DNA from: Platerodrilus igneus
Taxonomy: Eukaryota > Arthropoda > Insecta > Coleoptera > Lycidae
DNA length: 64,000 bases
Assembly: GCA_036346225.1 (NCBI GenBank)
Contig: JARFIW010000494.1
Coordinates: forward strand, 2,046,001-2,110,000
Reading direction: 5' to 3'
In this document: in pieces, positions 44,332 through 56,613 of the stretch
Layout: each line of letters starts with the position of its first letter
How positions within the stretch are numbered: the first letter of the stretch is position 1
The notes under the pieces: model-generated
The model's input: the letters and a program-made list of their open reading frames with translations, nothing else
Database searches by the model: none
Told to the model about the DNA's origin: nothing
Position numbers and translations under genes: made by a program

Positions 44332-44447
44332 AGCATCAGGAAGTTATAGATCAAGCTACGTACGACAAAGAAACACTTGAAAAAACATTAGATGAGCACA
44401 AAGAAATGTTAGAAGAAAGCAATATTGAAATTGAACGTTTGCAGGAC
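44332..44447 (+). CDS. Coiled-coil protein gene, exon 10
   Basis: Acceptor TTCTTTTTAG at 44331 after a 48-bp intron; donor GTAAGT at 44448. The first two bases complete the split glutamate codon. Encodes KETLEKTLDEHKEMLEES and NIEIERLQD; phase 0 out, matching the exon at 60810. Confidence 0.85.
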
Positions 44448-44469
44448 GTAAGTACATCAAAATCCAAAC

Positions 44470-46540
44470 AACAGATGATATCGTAAAATCAAAATCATCA
44501 CTAAGTTTTCAGTCCTAGAACTGGTTGTACGCATGCCTCTATTGATTCCTATTCTGAGTTAACCTACATATTTCCCTGAAATTCCTAGTCTACATCTTTC
44601 ACTATCTGCGCGCAATAGTCTAATCTAGGTCTACCTCTACCTTTCCTTTTTCTTTTTCTGCCTCTAATATATCACGTACTATTCCTTCATGCCTTAGAAA
44701 GTGTTCTTTCATCCTATATCTCCTATTTTTTACCGCTTTCTACATACATCGTCCTTCCTCTACCATTTCTAGTACCACTTTGTTCTTAACTTTGTCTGTT
44801 TGTGATATCTGCATCATATGTCTGTAGCACCACATTTCAAGTCTACCTCAACCTCTCTTTTTTCCTATCTCTGCTTCTGATATATTCCGCACTATTCTCT
44901 CATGCTTAGTATGTGGCCTATCATCCTATCTCTCCTATTTTTTACCGCTTTCTACATACATCGTCCTTCCTCTACCATTTCTAGTACCACTTTGTTCTTA
45001 ACTTTGTCTGTTCGTGATATCTGCATCATATGTCTGTAGCACTACATTTCAAATGCTTCAATCTTTTTCCTGTCTGCTTCTTCAACACATATGCTTTCAG
45101 CAGTCTATTCCTTGTTTCCATGTTTGTTATCTTCGAACATAGTAGTTGCTTTTGTTGTTGCTTTTTTAAATGCAGCTTGTTTTTGTGCCAATATATATCT
45201 TTTTCATTTTCCCATCTTGCATTATTTGGCTTCCTAAATAGCAGATATTCTTAACCTCTTGTAAATTCTTATTGCCTACTTATATTCTGGCTATTAACTT
45301 ATTTTCCCCTTCTTTACATACACTTTAGTTTCAATTTTGTTAATTATCATACCATATCTCTCTGTTAGTAGTCTACATTTCATTAAGAGCTGCTTCTAAC
45401 TTTTCCTTACTAGATTCTTATACCATGATATCGTTTGCAAATCTGAGCATATCAATCTTTTGTCCCTGCATAATAATTCCTAATATCTTTCTACATTTGA
45501 CAGTATTCATTGTCTCTTCGATATACAAGTTAAAAATTAATGGGGATAACGCACATCCTCGTCTCACCCCTTTCCTAATATTTGCTTTTTTACGTTCCTG
45601 CTCAAATTCTATTGCCGCTCTTTGCTCTCTGTATAAGCTATGTACCATCCGCCTATTCATACAGCTCATTCTTATCATTTTTAGAATATCGAATACCTTT
45701 TACCCATTTTACATTGTCGAATGCTTTTTCCAGATCTATAAATCCTATATATACACTTTCTCCTTCTTCTATTGTTTTCTCCAATATCACCTTCAAAGTT
45801 AAAATTGCCTCCCGCGTTCCCCTGTTTCTCATAAACCCAAATTAATTTACTAGTATTTCTTCAGTCCGTTTCTCCATCAGTCTCTGTAGAATTCTAGTTA
45901 ATATTTTTGATATGTATGCGGTTAAACTTTTTGTTCGAATATTTACCTGTTTGGATTCTAATCTAACCATGAGCACTATTTTGATCATTTGTAGGTAGTT
46001 TTCCACACACTGTCCTACCTTTTTTCCGCATAACTATCTCCAAACCAGCATTCTCTTCCTCCGATCCTGTATGAATTATTTTAAAGTTTCCGCTCCAAAA
46101 ATCCCCTACCTCTGGCCACCGAACTTTGCAAGTCCCTACTATGTCTATTGTTAATCGATTCATTTTAATTTTCAAACTCTCTAGCTTATTTACTTGCTTC
46201 ATGCTTCTAAGAATCCACGTTTCGACTCGCGAGATGTTCCCGGTTCTTCTTTTAAAGCTGCTGATCACATCCTCCAAAAAAGTCCCCTCTCGGAGATCTG
46301 AATGGGAGACCATTTTAACTCCGGAATCTTTATGCCAGAGCATGCCATCGTCTTAAAGACAATTTTAGTACGCCGTGTGCTTGGCAAGTGATGTGGTGGT
46401 TTCCTGGCCACTTTAAGTACCGAAAGAGCTGCTGCCCTCTTTCGGGGACCTGTCTGAGTATGATTCTTCACTAAAGACCCCACTAATTTGTTGAAACATA
46501 TAGTTCGACTCTTTAGCTCACTGAACCCGCGAGCCATTCC
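44470..46540 (-). mobile_element. LINE family 1, longer internally deleted copy
   Basis: Reading from 46540 leftward: a 5' segment (RKRAAALSVLKVARKPPHHL), the endonuclease start (KLESLKIKMNRLTIDIVG, KVRWPEVGDF), a jump to the reverse transcriptase palm (KGVRRGCALSPLIFNLYIE, MLRFANDIMV in place of FADD), and then the C-terminal region and 3' tail to about 44480. A second copy of part of the C-terminal region is duplicated (ACATACATCGTCCTTCCTCT at 44739 and again at 44954). All frames are broken. Confidence 0.75.
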
Positions 46541-47985
46541 ACCCTTTCTAGTATTTTAGAGGTTCTTCAAGATGCAAGTCAGTTTAGAATGGATCATAAA
46601 ATCATCCCTAAGAAATATCTAAATTTATTAGTTTATAGTTTCGTCCGGTTGCTTAACAACACATTTAATCAGCTTTTTTTGCACGAAAAAGGTTTTGTTT
46701 TTGTAATAACCACAATATTTAAATACGAACCGAAAATTTTCCACTTTGTATATAGCCTTGGGTCCTGTTTGCGATTTCACGATTTTGTTGGCATTTATGA
46801 AGGCAAAATGTACCAATCTGAGGGGCTGTAAAAACAGTGAAACCGGTCAATGGTTCTCTTCATTCTAGAAGCTACCAACAAACATAACCGATGGATAATT
46901 CATTTTTGGATTAAAAACTGACTACGAGGCCCTTAAAACGGTCATTGGTTAGTACTTTCCTAAGAAGTTGCCTACATCATTCCTTGTTGAATTTGGTTAG
47001 ATGGCGTTTTAGAAATTTTCCACGTTGTACTCAAATTTGAGTTATGCTATGTAAAGGGTAATATAAGCTAATCTAGATAGTTACAAACACAGCAATTGAT
47101 TGTTTTCTCGTTACAAATTACCAACAAACACAACTGATGTGCAAATATTTAATTTTTAAGAGCCATTTCTGCAGTTTCAAAAATGTTACAGTTAAGCAAA
47201 TTAACCCGTAATACGCATTTTTCAGTCATTGGATAACCAGTTTCCATTTCCTATACTCATTAAATTTACCGTATTTTGTTTAAAAGCAAAAGTAATTATC
47301 CTTGTTTCGTGGCTTTGGTTTTGAGTAGGTTATAAATTAATAGTTAATTTGTAGACTTGAAATGATGTAGTATGTAAAAATATGTTAATGCGAGTTCAGG
47401 GGTTTACATTACTCTCGTGGAATTTTTATTATTTTTGGGAGAGAATAATTTGAAACCTTTATTAGACCTCGAACTAATTCTGCCGGGAATTACATGATAA
47501 CTTTAGTATCGGGACTTGACTAGAACGATTGTGCTTTGGTCTGAGTGCTGTTTAGTGGAAGTTTTTCAATGTAGTGACCTAACTCCCTGCCCCCTTCTTT
47601 ACATCATCATTTTAGGACATACTAGAATTGGAATATCCATGTGACGAAAATTTAATGAGAACCCGGACCACGACCACGAAATGTAAGTAAAACCTGTTAT
47701 AATCTTGGTATTGAAATTTGCATACTTACATTATAAATTTTTTCTATGTAAGGAGTAAGGGTTGTGCAACGTGTAACAATTGACGACCCAACAAGAGTTT
47801 TAATAATTTTCGCCTGTTGAGTAAAACGTAATAAAAAGTTCTCCCTTCACCCGCTATAACGTGCCTAAATAAAAACTAACATATGCACGTAAACGCAAAT
47901 TCAAAATTTTAGTTCTCGGTGTTCCAAAAATAAAATTGTCAATCTCTTAAACGTTCTTGCATCACCTTATGTTAATTTAATTTTG
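46541..47985. other. Intron, no recognised gene
   Basis: No homology recognised. The motif ACCAACAAACA recurs near 46875 and 47112, suggesting an old tandem or dispersed repeat. Confidence 0.4.
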
Positions 47986-48893
47986 AATGAGTTTGAAGTT
48001 CTTCTAGCAGTAAATGAATACATAATGAATACAATTATGCACATATACCCATTCCCTAGACTGGTCAGGGGAGCCTTACAAAACTCTTGTTTATATTAAT
48101 TTTTAATTTATTTTACAAAAACTCTGTTAACAATATCCTTCTATACCATACTGTCCTGGCGTAGTTCCCTTAGCTTCTTAACATCTATGCATCGCTTTAT
48201 ACAAGTCATCCTATTCTTTAAGCTTCTCGTTTTCCTTCTTTGCATACTTTCAGCCACCACGCTTTTGTAACCTATCTCGTCTTCTCGAACCGCTTACCCA
48301 TTCTTCTTTCACTAAACGTTCCTTACTTATTCTATCTACAGACCAAACCATCGTAAAATGCTTCTTGTGTAAGAATTTGCTGATTTAATTTTTAAATTAC
48401 AAGCATTTCAATACCATGCCACATTAGTCTTACCGCATACGTTTTACAAGAATCTTATATTGACTGTATTTATTCGGCTTTTATACATGTCTAGACTTAC
48501 CTATACAAAACCGAGATTAGCATTCTCGTACACTGCCATTTGTGCTTGTTGTGAAACCACTCCATCCCTTGCCATAGACCATAAACAACAGATAATTTTA
48601 TGTAAAGTATTCACCCTGTTTTCAATCTCTTATCCATTTTAATCCTTACTAAATACCCTCCCTAGATACACAAAATAATTTACATCTTTCATGGTCTTAT
48701 ACTAACTTAGCTTTAAAGACCAGACCTGGCCCTATCAAAAACAAAAACTTTAGTTTTTGATATTTTTATCAACACATTCTGTGTAACATATTTTGCTAAC
48801 CAATAGCGGTATCGTCAGCAACCAGTAGCAATTTTCCATTCATATTGTTCTGACATACACCATTTGCATCTATCCATCTATCCATAAATATAT
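47986..48893 (-). mobile_element. LINE E, 3' part
   Basis: The minus strand has the active-site region MNGKLLLVADDTAIG (VADD in place of YADD) near 48840, followed by degenerate reverse transcriptase C-terminal motifs (VNYFVYLGRVF-like, MDKEIENRVN-like, spread over frames) to about 48000. It is interrupted at 48894 by a solo LTR. Confidence 0.6.
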
Positions 48894-49415
48894 TGTAACG
48901 CGCTACTACTACCGCGTTTCTTTAATTTAAAACAAGTAATAATAATGGTCTTTATTACTCACTGTTCACAAGTCTAATTAACAGTATATGCCTTATTTAT
49001 AGATGTTTTCAGTCCACTTAACAATGAAGCACTATTACACTAATGAATTTACAAGCACTAATATCTTCTTAAACTAACTTCTTTACCCTAGGTCCAATAA
49101 CCACACTAACACAACTATTTGTTTATACACTTCTATTTATTTATGTATACTGCAAGCTGCATGCACATTAGACACAGCATATCATTTATGTATATATTCT
49201 AAAAACTCAACTACGTTTACTTTACAACGATATAATTTATATTAGACATTCAAGAATAGACTAACTCTTACATTCATAAGCGGCCTTATATATACCCTGC
49301 ATTAAGATATGACTCATTATCTAGAACTTTGTAGAAGGATTCTCGAATGCTGAAGAATACGCTGTGCCCCGGGCGTTTGTATGTTTGACGGGTTGCCTAA
49401 TAGTGGATCGCAACA
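48894..49415 (-). repeat. Solo LTR of Gypsy element A
   Basis: 522 bp, TGTAACGCGC...GATCGCAACA on the plus strand, matching both LTRs of the element at 3783-10383. Flanked by a perfect 4-bp duplication ATAT (48890-48893, 49416-49419). It results from LTR-LTR recombination after insertion into LINE E. Confidence 0.9.
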
Positions 49416-49740
49416 ATATTAATAACCATGGAGACATGTTACAGCTTTGACTAACTCAGGGTTCCATTCATTCTAACACATGTTCTGCTTTCGACATAGA
49501 AAGATTTTAAGACGTTCCCCAACATATTCCTGTTCACTCGCTCATATATTTCTCAAGAGCCATAAATACACAATACATCTGCTTTTTTAACCTCCATACA
49601 TCTTTTAAACACCAGGGGGCAATGGAAACAATTGATCCAAACAGCCCCTCTTAGCATGAAACTATGCTGCACGTCCCTAATCTATCTATCGTCCTCTCAA
49701 GCCTAAATAATACTTCCAGCTATTCGAATGCAGAAGAAAA
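49416..49740 (-). mobile_element. LINE E, central part
   Basis: The minus strand reads RVNRNMLGNVLKSFYVESRT and CVRMNGTLS, the palm region preceding the QG box in this LINE type. It continues into 48893 across the solo LTR. Confidence 0.6.
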
Positions 49741-50090
49741 TGAAACAGAATATGAAAAAAATTAATTTTCTCATGCTAATTATTTAAAACTGTAAATTGA
49801 TGATTTTTTGGTAGTGAAACTCAATGATGAAATAACAAAAAAAAAAGAAAAACCGTACGTGATAAACGTGTCTTCTATAGAAGAAAACAGCAATGGAATT
49901 AATAGAAATGTGGGGGTGAAATTTTTAAAAAGTACAGAGGTCACAAAGATACATTTGTGTGGCCAGATATTGAGGCAATCAGCATAGTTTATCACCAGGA
50001 CATCCAATCTTCTCTCCCGCGGCATATCGCTATTCGTAATGGACGACTGCAGTTTCCTAAGAATGTTTTTAAATAAAGTATTTATGACAT
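49741..50090 (+). pseudogene. C-terminal tail remnant of a transposase-like protein
   Basis: The plus strand reads DDFLVVKLNDEITKKKEKPY then, after a frameshift near 49940, TFVWPDIEAISIVYHQDI, SSLPRHIAI and a stop at about 50075. This VKL...YV...VKFL...F.FP..DI pattern is a small Tudor-like module I associate with the C-terminus of some pogo/Tigger-type or related insect element proteins; the association is from memory of the pattern only. Followed by very AT-rich sequence. Confidence 0.35.
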
Positions 50091-50430
50091 AAATATATTT
50101 TTTAATTTTATTTTTTTAATTTATTTTTTAAATTCAATTTGTCTGAACTAATTTTTCTTCTCATCAAGAAATGTTTTTTTTACTGTATTTGTAAACAAAA
50201 ATTATTATGTTTAAAGATTTTATACAATTGTGTTGTGAATAAAATGTTTTTTAAAAACATAAATTTTGTCTTAGTTCAACCCAACTCCTGAAGCGATAAA
50301 CAATGTAAAGTAAATAATGTATCAATTCGCACACTTTGGTGGGGTGGACTAATATAATAACTTTTTTTTAAAAAAAAGAAAATAAAAGTTCAAAGTGTAA
50401 TTTTGTTGGGCAAAATTATAATTTTAACAT
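50091..50430. other. AT-rich sequence, no gene
   Basis: Long runs of A and T; possible 3' flank of the preceding remnant. Nothing else seen. Confidence 0.4.
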
Positions 50431-50602
50431 AGAAATGTGATTTTAACTAAAAAAAAATTAAAGAAAAAATTTTCTTGTTGACATTAACGCTCTTTAAATT
50501 TTGAAAGTGTATCACTTCATCCCGTTAGACGGTACTGAGCAAATTAATTGTCTTGCCGTTTTATATTTCTTTGTACTACCTATATTTACCTTTATGCACG
50601 CG
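50431..50602 (-). mobile_element. LINE E, segment left of errantivirus insertion
   Basis: Minus strand HKGKYR and, in a shifted frame, NGKTINLLSTV resemble the PIxKGKG...NYRGIxLLS block of LINE reverse transcriptase. It ends at the CGCG target site of the errantivirus. Confidence 0.45.
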
Positions 50603-51184
50603 AGTTAAGGTTCGTGGCTTCGAGCGGTCCTTTTTAAAAAGACTTCTTTTGTTCCTTAACACATTTATTTGTTTAAACAGATTTGAACATGGAATTTTAC
50701 AATACTGGATTAATTTATTCTAAGTCGAAATAGTTAATACTTAATTGTACAGTGAGTTATCAGTGAACTGCAAGGTAAAAGCTGAACGTCTGATGAACTG
50801 ACTAGGAGTGGAGCTCCCAGTCCTTATATAACTTTCTCCCCCTCACATTTCTGTGGGAACCTGCGGACGTAATGTCCGCTTACACTTCATAAATACATAG
50901 TTGTTATCTTAAAAGCTATTCATAATTACATTGTTGCAGGCTTATTCTGCGTAATCTTGGTACGTGACATCTGACGACCGTCTGTGACCTGACTTTTGCA
51001 GTGTCAGTTATCCTTGTGCTACTTTGTAGCGTTTCCACTCGTGGGAACTAAAATCATCTTAATATAATGTAATAAAATGTTGCAACGACATTGTTGCACT
51101 GTCCTAACATTTCCTAATGTTTCCTAATATTTCCTAATACAGATATTAGTTTTATATATATAATAGATGGGGGATCCTATAACT
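50603..51184 (-). repeat. 3' LTR of young errantivirus
   Basis: 582 bp, plus strand AGTTAAGGTTCG...CCTATAACT. Contains CTTATATAACTT (10 bp absent from the other LTR) and a short TTTCCTAATA triple repeat near 51110. Confidence 0.9.
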
Positions 51185-51258
51185 CATCCCAACGTACATT
51201 AAAAATTAAGGGTTTTTACCTTTTCTTGATTTTTAATTAAATTCGTTTTCGTTTAATC

Positions 51259-53002
51259 TCATTTAAAATTCATATTGTCTAGGGGTACATTTGTTTGTTT
51301 GGGTTTCTTAAATCTAAAACTGTTTTCTTTATTATTCTTAAATCTAATACATATTTTGTACATTACATAAATAATCAATAAAATAGTCAATAAAATCAAT
51401 ATAATTGTCCATACACTAATGTTATCATAGTGCACTTTGGGCGTCTTGATCTCGTTCAGTTTTTCTTTGTATTCTTCCATGAGTTTCATGGCGTAGTTTA
51501 AGTTGTCTAATTCCAGGTGTTCTAATTGCATTGGTTTTTGAAGGGTTTCTTCATCTTCTTCTTGGTTAATCTTGATTTGCAGATCGGGTAGATTTGCTAA
51601 TTTCTTGCTTTGTACTGGATCTTGGTAAACTCTAATTATTTCATTTTTTAATTTTAAATAACAATTTTCCTTAAGGGTGATTAATTTACTTCCGGTTAAT
51701 GCTAAATTACTTTCTTCTTGATTACAATACATTGTTGCGATTACTTCGGTGGGAAAAATGGCTATCCATTTATTTTCCGTTACTTTCTGAATTTTCATGT
51801 TGTTGATTAATACAGGTTTGTCTTCACAATTTTCATAATGATTGGTAAATTTTAGTAGTTGTACTTCGCAAGGGCTGTCTTCTTGAATTGTTGTGGTTGT
51901 TAATGATTGGCATAAGTATTGACTGGGTGTGACTTCATTACATTTGTCGTTTGTATAACCATATCTTTGTTCATTTAAGGATAGGAATTTGGTTTTTGGA
52001 ATAATAACTTGGTATGTGCTAGTCATTTTCATTGAAAAAGCAAATAAGTGGTAATAATTGTAACTGTTAATCTCTACTATCGGTATTTCTATTAAAAATG
52101 TTATATCGTTATTTTTTACATAGCCTTTAACTGTGGCTATTTTTTCAAATATTAAAATGTTTGATTCTAATACATCGAAAGGTAATTTACTATTAGTTAT
52201 AAAAGATTTTATTCTCAATAATTCTTTTAATAGATCTACTGGTTCTATTATACTTGAATGTAGGGTATTTAATTTTGCAAAGGTTACTGCGTTTTCTAAT
52301 GTTGCTAGGATTTGTTGAATTAAAGTTAGGGTTGATATTATTTGGTTATATATCGTATTGAATCTGATTAAATCTCGCATGCCTAACATGGTAGTTCGCA
52401 TGTTATTTTCTAAGGTTTCTATTCGATTAGATATACTATCTTGATTTCTAACTAATTTTCTAAGGATTTCATTAAATTTGATGATCGTTGATTGTGTTAA
52501 CGATATTTGATTACTAATTATAGCTTTAATGTCGTTTTGATTTTCTATCAATTGTTGTATCGCGTTGTCATAGCGTTCTGCGTCTTGGTTATCTAAATTT
52601 CCGGTAATTGCTTTAATTAGGTTTCCTAATCCGTTGATTAGTCCTCTTTTTCTTCTCGTCATTTGCTCTGTAGGTATTAGTCGATTAAATTTGTCTTCGA
52701 TATTTTTCAAAATACTTTCTGTTATACTGTCGTAGTTCATCATTTCTATTGCGTATTCTTTTCCGAATTTTGTTGTGTCCATTGACTGTTTTAGTCGAAA
52801 ATAATTATTTTTTATTATTTGAAATTCTTGTTTTAGCTCGGTTAAATCGAATTTTTGTGCAAAGGTCCAATAATCTATAGTGTTTTGCATACTGCCTAAT
52901 TTAATTGGTAGTATACCGGGGTTATTCTTTATGTTTTCAATTATAATTTCTGTGTCCGTTCTACCTGGGTGGAGGTTGACGGTAAGGGTGACGATTGTCC
53001 AT
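51259..53002 (-). CDS. Errantivirus envelope glycoprotein (main exon)
   Basis: An open frame whose first ATG is at 52890 (543 codons) but which is open upstream to beyond 53002. It has a furin-like site RRKRG about 79-83 residues from that ATG, a following Gly-rich fusion-peptide-like segment (GLINGLGNLI), a long heptad region, and a C-terminal membrane anchor (ISVWTIILILLTILLIIY) with a basic cytoplasmic tail. This is the F-like envelope architecture of insect errantiviruses, a type I fusion protein. It overlaps the end of pol in another frame. The start appears to come from a spliced leader exon: acceptor TACTTTCAG at 53011-53003, donor at 59294. In that reading the N-terminus would be hydrophobic, as for a signal peptide. 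Confidence 0.85.
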
Positions 53003-56000
53003 CTGAAAGTACAGGGTGTCTTAAATTTTTGAGGTGAACATATTTTGTTATCTTGCCGTCGTCTATCGCGGCTACGTTTTTGTCGGATATTCGTTTGATT
53101 TTCAAGGGTCCTAAATTTCTCGGTGCCGTTTTGTGTCTTTTGCTTTGGTAATTTTTCTCGAATACGGTTTGTCCTATGGAAAATTTGTTTATGTCTGAGT
53201 TTTTATTACGGGTCGCGGTAATTCGCTCTTTATCGTTATCTAATTTGTCCTTTACTTTGTCGTAGGTTATTTTTAGTTTCTCCTTGTGGTCTTTAGCGTA
53301 TTGCTGGTAGATTTCTTTGTTATAATGTATATCGTAGGGGTTGCGTGAATCTGAATGTCCTAAGGTTACTTCTAAGGGTGTAAAATTTGTAGTTGAATGA
53401 ATCGTGTTATTATACGCGATTAATGCGTATGACATTAAATTGGTTATGTGTTCTTTCTTGTAATTTATTCTTAATAGTCTGATCTGTTCTAATAGGGTTG
53501 AATGTAGTCTCTCAATTAGTCCGTTTGATTCAGGGTGGTTTTCCGTTATTAAGTGAATTTTTATTTTGTGTAATTCTAAAGTGTTTTGAATCGTTTCGTT
53601 TTTAAATTCGCTTCCGTTATCTAATGTTATTATTTCGGGTGTTCCGTAAAATGTAAAATAGTGTAGAAATCCTTGAGTTACGTCTATACTATTTTTTGAA
53701 GTGATTGGTATTGCTTGTCCTATTTTCGTAAATGCGTCCACGATTGTTAGGTAACTTTGTGCTTCTACTACTAGAGTATCTGCATGTAATTTTTGGAAAG
53801 GTTTGTCTGGTGTTTTAGTTAACATTAAGGGTATCTTTGGGGGTTTTCTGTCGTATTTGGCTTTATCACATAATTCGCACTGATTGATAAAGTCGGTCGT
53901 TAGTTCTTTCATGTCCTTGAAATAGTAACGTCTCATAATTTGTTTTAGGGTCTCGTTTATTCCTCGATGGTTGGTCTTTCCTTCGTGTTGGTTTCTTATT
54001 ACGTCATTTATTTCGTCAGGGTCGTCTAATGTTATTAATTTTCTCGTGCATCTTATAAGTTCGGGGCCAGAATTGTTAAATAGTTTTACATATATTTCTG
54101 AAAATCGTTTGTATAAGTTTTCCGTGTTAAAATAAAAGTAAAATCGTTTTTTTTCGGGGGTGTATTCCTTTAATATTTTTATTATTTGTGATTCATTGTC
54201 GTCTTTGGTTATTTGAATTTTGTAAATTTTCTTATTGTCTACTTTCGTGTATTTTACAGGGTTGGGGTTGTTTAAAACTTCTGTGATTATAAATTGATTG
54301 GGCTTCATGTCTATAGCTTCGTTTAAAATTTTTATTGCGGTTTCCGGTTCGTCATTTTGTGTCGAATGTATGGTTTCCATTTCTTCTGGGTCTTCTCTGA
54401 CTTCGGTTTCGTCTACGTTTCCTGCTAATGATTCTGTCTCAAGTGGGTTAAGTTGGATTCTACTTAAAGCGTCTGCATTATTGTTGTAAATTCCCTTTTT
54501 GTATATGATCTCATAGTCATATTCTTCTAGTCTGATTCTCCATCTTTGTAATTTCGAGTTAGGTTCTTTGAGTTTGCATAGCCAAACTAATGATCTATGA
54601 TCGGTATATATATAGAATTTCCGTCCGTATAGGTACGGTCTGAAATATTTTGTTGCCCAAATTATGGCTAACAATTCTTTCTCTATCGTACTGTATCGTT
54701 GCTCTGTTTCGTTAAGGGTTCTTGATGCGTAACTGATAGGTTTGTCGTTACCTACTGTTCCTTGACTTAATACTGCGCCTAAGGCTACATTTGATACGTC
54801 CGTTGTTAAAATGAATGGTTTCGAAAAGTCTGGGTATTCTAATATGGGGTGATTTGTTAAAATGCTTTTAATTTTATCTACTGCTTTTATGAATTCTGGG
54901 GTATGTACAATTTTGTTTCCCTTTTTTAAACAATTGGTTAGGGGCTTTGTTATTTGAGCATAACCTTTTATGAATTTTCGGTAATATCCGCTAAGGCCTA
55001 AAAATCCTTTAATCTCTTTATTCGTTTTGGGTATAGGGTAATTTAATACAGCGTTTGTTTTGTCGGGGTTTGGCATTACTCCTTGGGGTGTTATTACGTG
55101 TCCTAAAAAGGTTACTTCTTTCTGTAGAAATTCGCTTTTGTCTAGTTGTACTTTAAATTTTGTGGTTCTTAATCTTTCGAACACTTCTCTTAATCTTTCT
55201 ATGTGCTCCATTAATGATGTTGAATACACTATTATATCGTCTAGGTACACAAGGCATTTTTCGTTGTGTATCCCTCGTAGTATGTTATCCATTACTCGTT
55301 GAAAAGTTGCGGGTGCGTTCTTCAGTCCAAATGGCATCCGTTTATACTCGTAGTGTCCTCTAGGTGTGCTAAAGGCTGTTTTCTGTGTATCTCCTTCCAT
55401 TTCTACTTGATGGTATCCTGATGCTAAGTCTAGCGTCGAAAAATATTGGCATTTGCCTAATTTGTCTAATATTTCTGTGATATTCGGTAACGGGTATTTA
55501 TCGTCTACCGTTTTTTCATTTAGTTTGCGGTAATCTATTACCATTCGGTATTTCCGTTTTCCTGATGCGTCTAGTTTCTTAGGTACTATTAGTACGGGGC
55601 TGCTCCATGGTGAATTGGAGTGTTGTATAATATCTTGATCTAATAGATCGGTTACTTGTCTGTCAGCTTCTTCCTGACTTGCCTGGGGTAATCTGTATGC
55701 TTTGGTGAATAGGGGTTTGTTATCCGTTAGTTCAATGTTGTGTTTAACTGTATTTGTAAACGTTAGGGGTATTCCTTCGCAATGAAATATATCGCGGTAT
55801 TCATAACATAATTTTTGTATTGCGTTTTGTTCTTCGTGATTTATGTCGCGGTTAAATCGGATATTATTTAAATTTTGTTTCAACATTTCGTCTTTTTCTA
55901 CGGGGTTGTAATTTTCGTTTGGGGATTCATCTATTTCCATTTCGTTAAAGTTTAATTCTTCTACGTTTATCGAGTTTGTTAAAGATATTTCTACGGGGTA

Positions 56001-56145
56001 ATCATTTGCGTTTAATATGGTCGTTGTGGCGTAATTGTCTTTGATTTTTACTAATGAGGTTGGGGTTTCTACTCCTTGTTGAAAAGTCCTGTGGTTTATT
56101 ATTCCTAAGTTTTTATTTGAATTTACGGGGATTCTTATTTTTTTT
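52941..56145 (-). CDS. Errantivirus pol: reverse transcriptase, RNase H, integrase
   Basis: Open from about 56145 (after the protease) to the stop at 52941; from the internal ATG 55940 it has 999 codons. Counting from that ATG: RT with [10 protein letters not shown] near 131, [10 protein letters not shown] near 170 and catalytic YLDD at 232-235; RNase H with [24 protein letters not shown] and NNNADALSR; integrase with HHCC (NHRG...CELC), D in LHADTL, D in LDNGSEF and E in GLIERLH. No stop or frameshift seen. It is in the -1 frame relative to protease, after a run of ten A. Confidence 0.9.
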
Positions 56146-56613
56146 TTGTTCGGGGTTCTAATGTATATTTTTCGTCGATTTGGGTATTTTGAAATTTAAT
56201 GGGGATTCGTCCATACTTGGTTCTTAATAATCGGTTTTTGATATCTATGTTGGCTCCTAATTTTCTTAGAAGGTCCATTTCTAATAGTCCGTCATATTTG
56301 TCATTAAATTCAAATATGCAGAATTTGTGTTCATTTTTACGTTAAAGGTTTTTGGTAAAGGTATGTTTGCTACGAATTGGTGTATGGTTGTTTGATGGGC
56401 GGTTTTAATTTTAAAGGGTTCTCTCTCTACATAGTTTAAATAATGTTTCTTTACTGTTCGCGGGCTTATTAATGTTTTAGAAGATCCGGTATCGATTAGT
56501 AATTTAAATTCAGCGTGGGGTATTTCGATATAGGGTAATACAAGGTGATTCATATTATTTAGATTTATTACGTTAAGTCGTTTATAAAATAATCCATTTG
56601 AAAATTTGAACAT
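56136..56613 (-). pseudogene. Errantivirus protease (one-base deletion)
   Basis: The frame overlaps the end of gag by 46 bases in the -1 frame and carries LLIDTGSSKTLISPR, the aspartic protease active site. It stops early at 56281 because of a one-base loss near 56330; the following codons (the second half of the protease) continue in the neighbouring frame up to a TAA just after the A-run near 56145. The old copy at 29640-30050 has this region uninterrupted. Confidence 0.8.
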
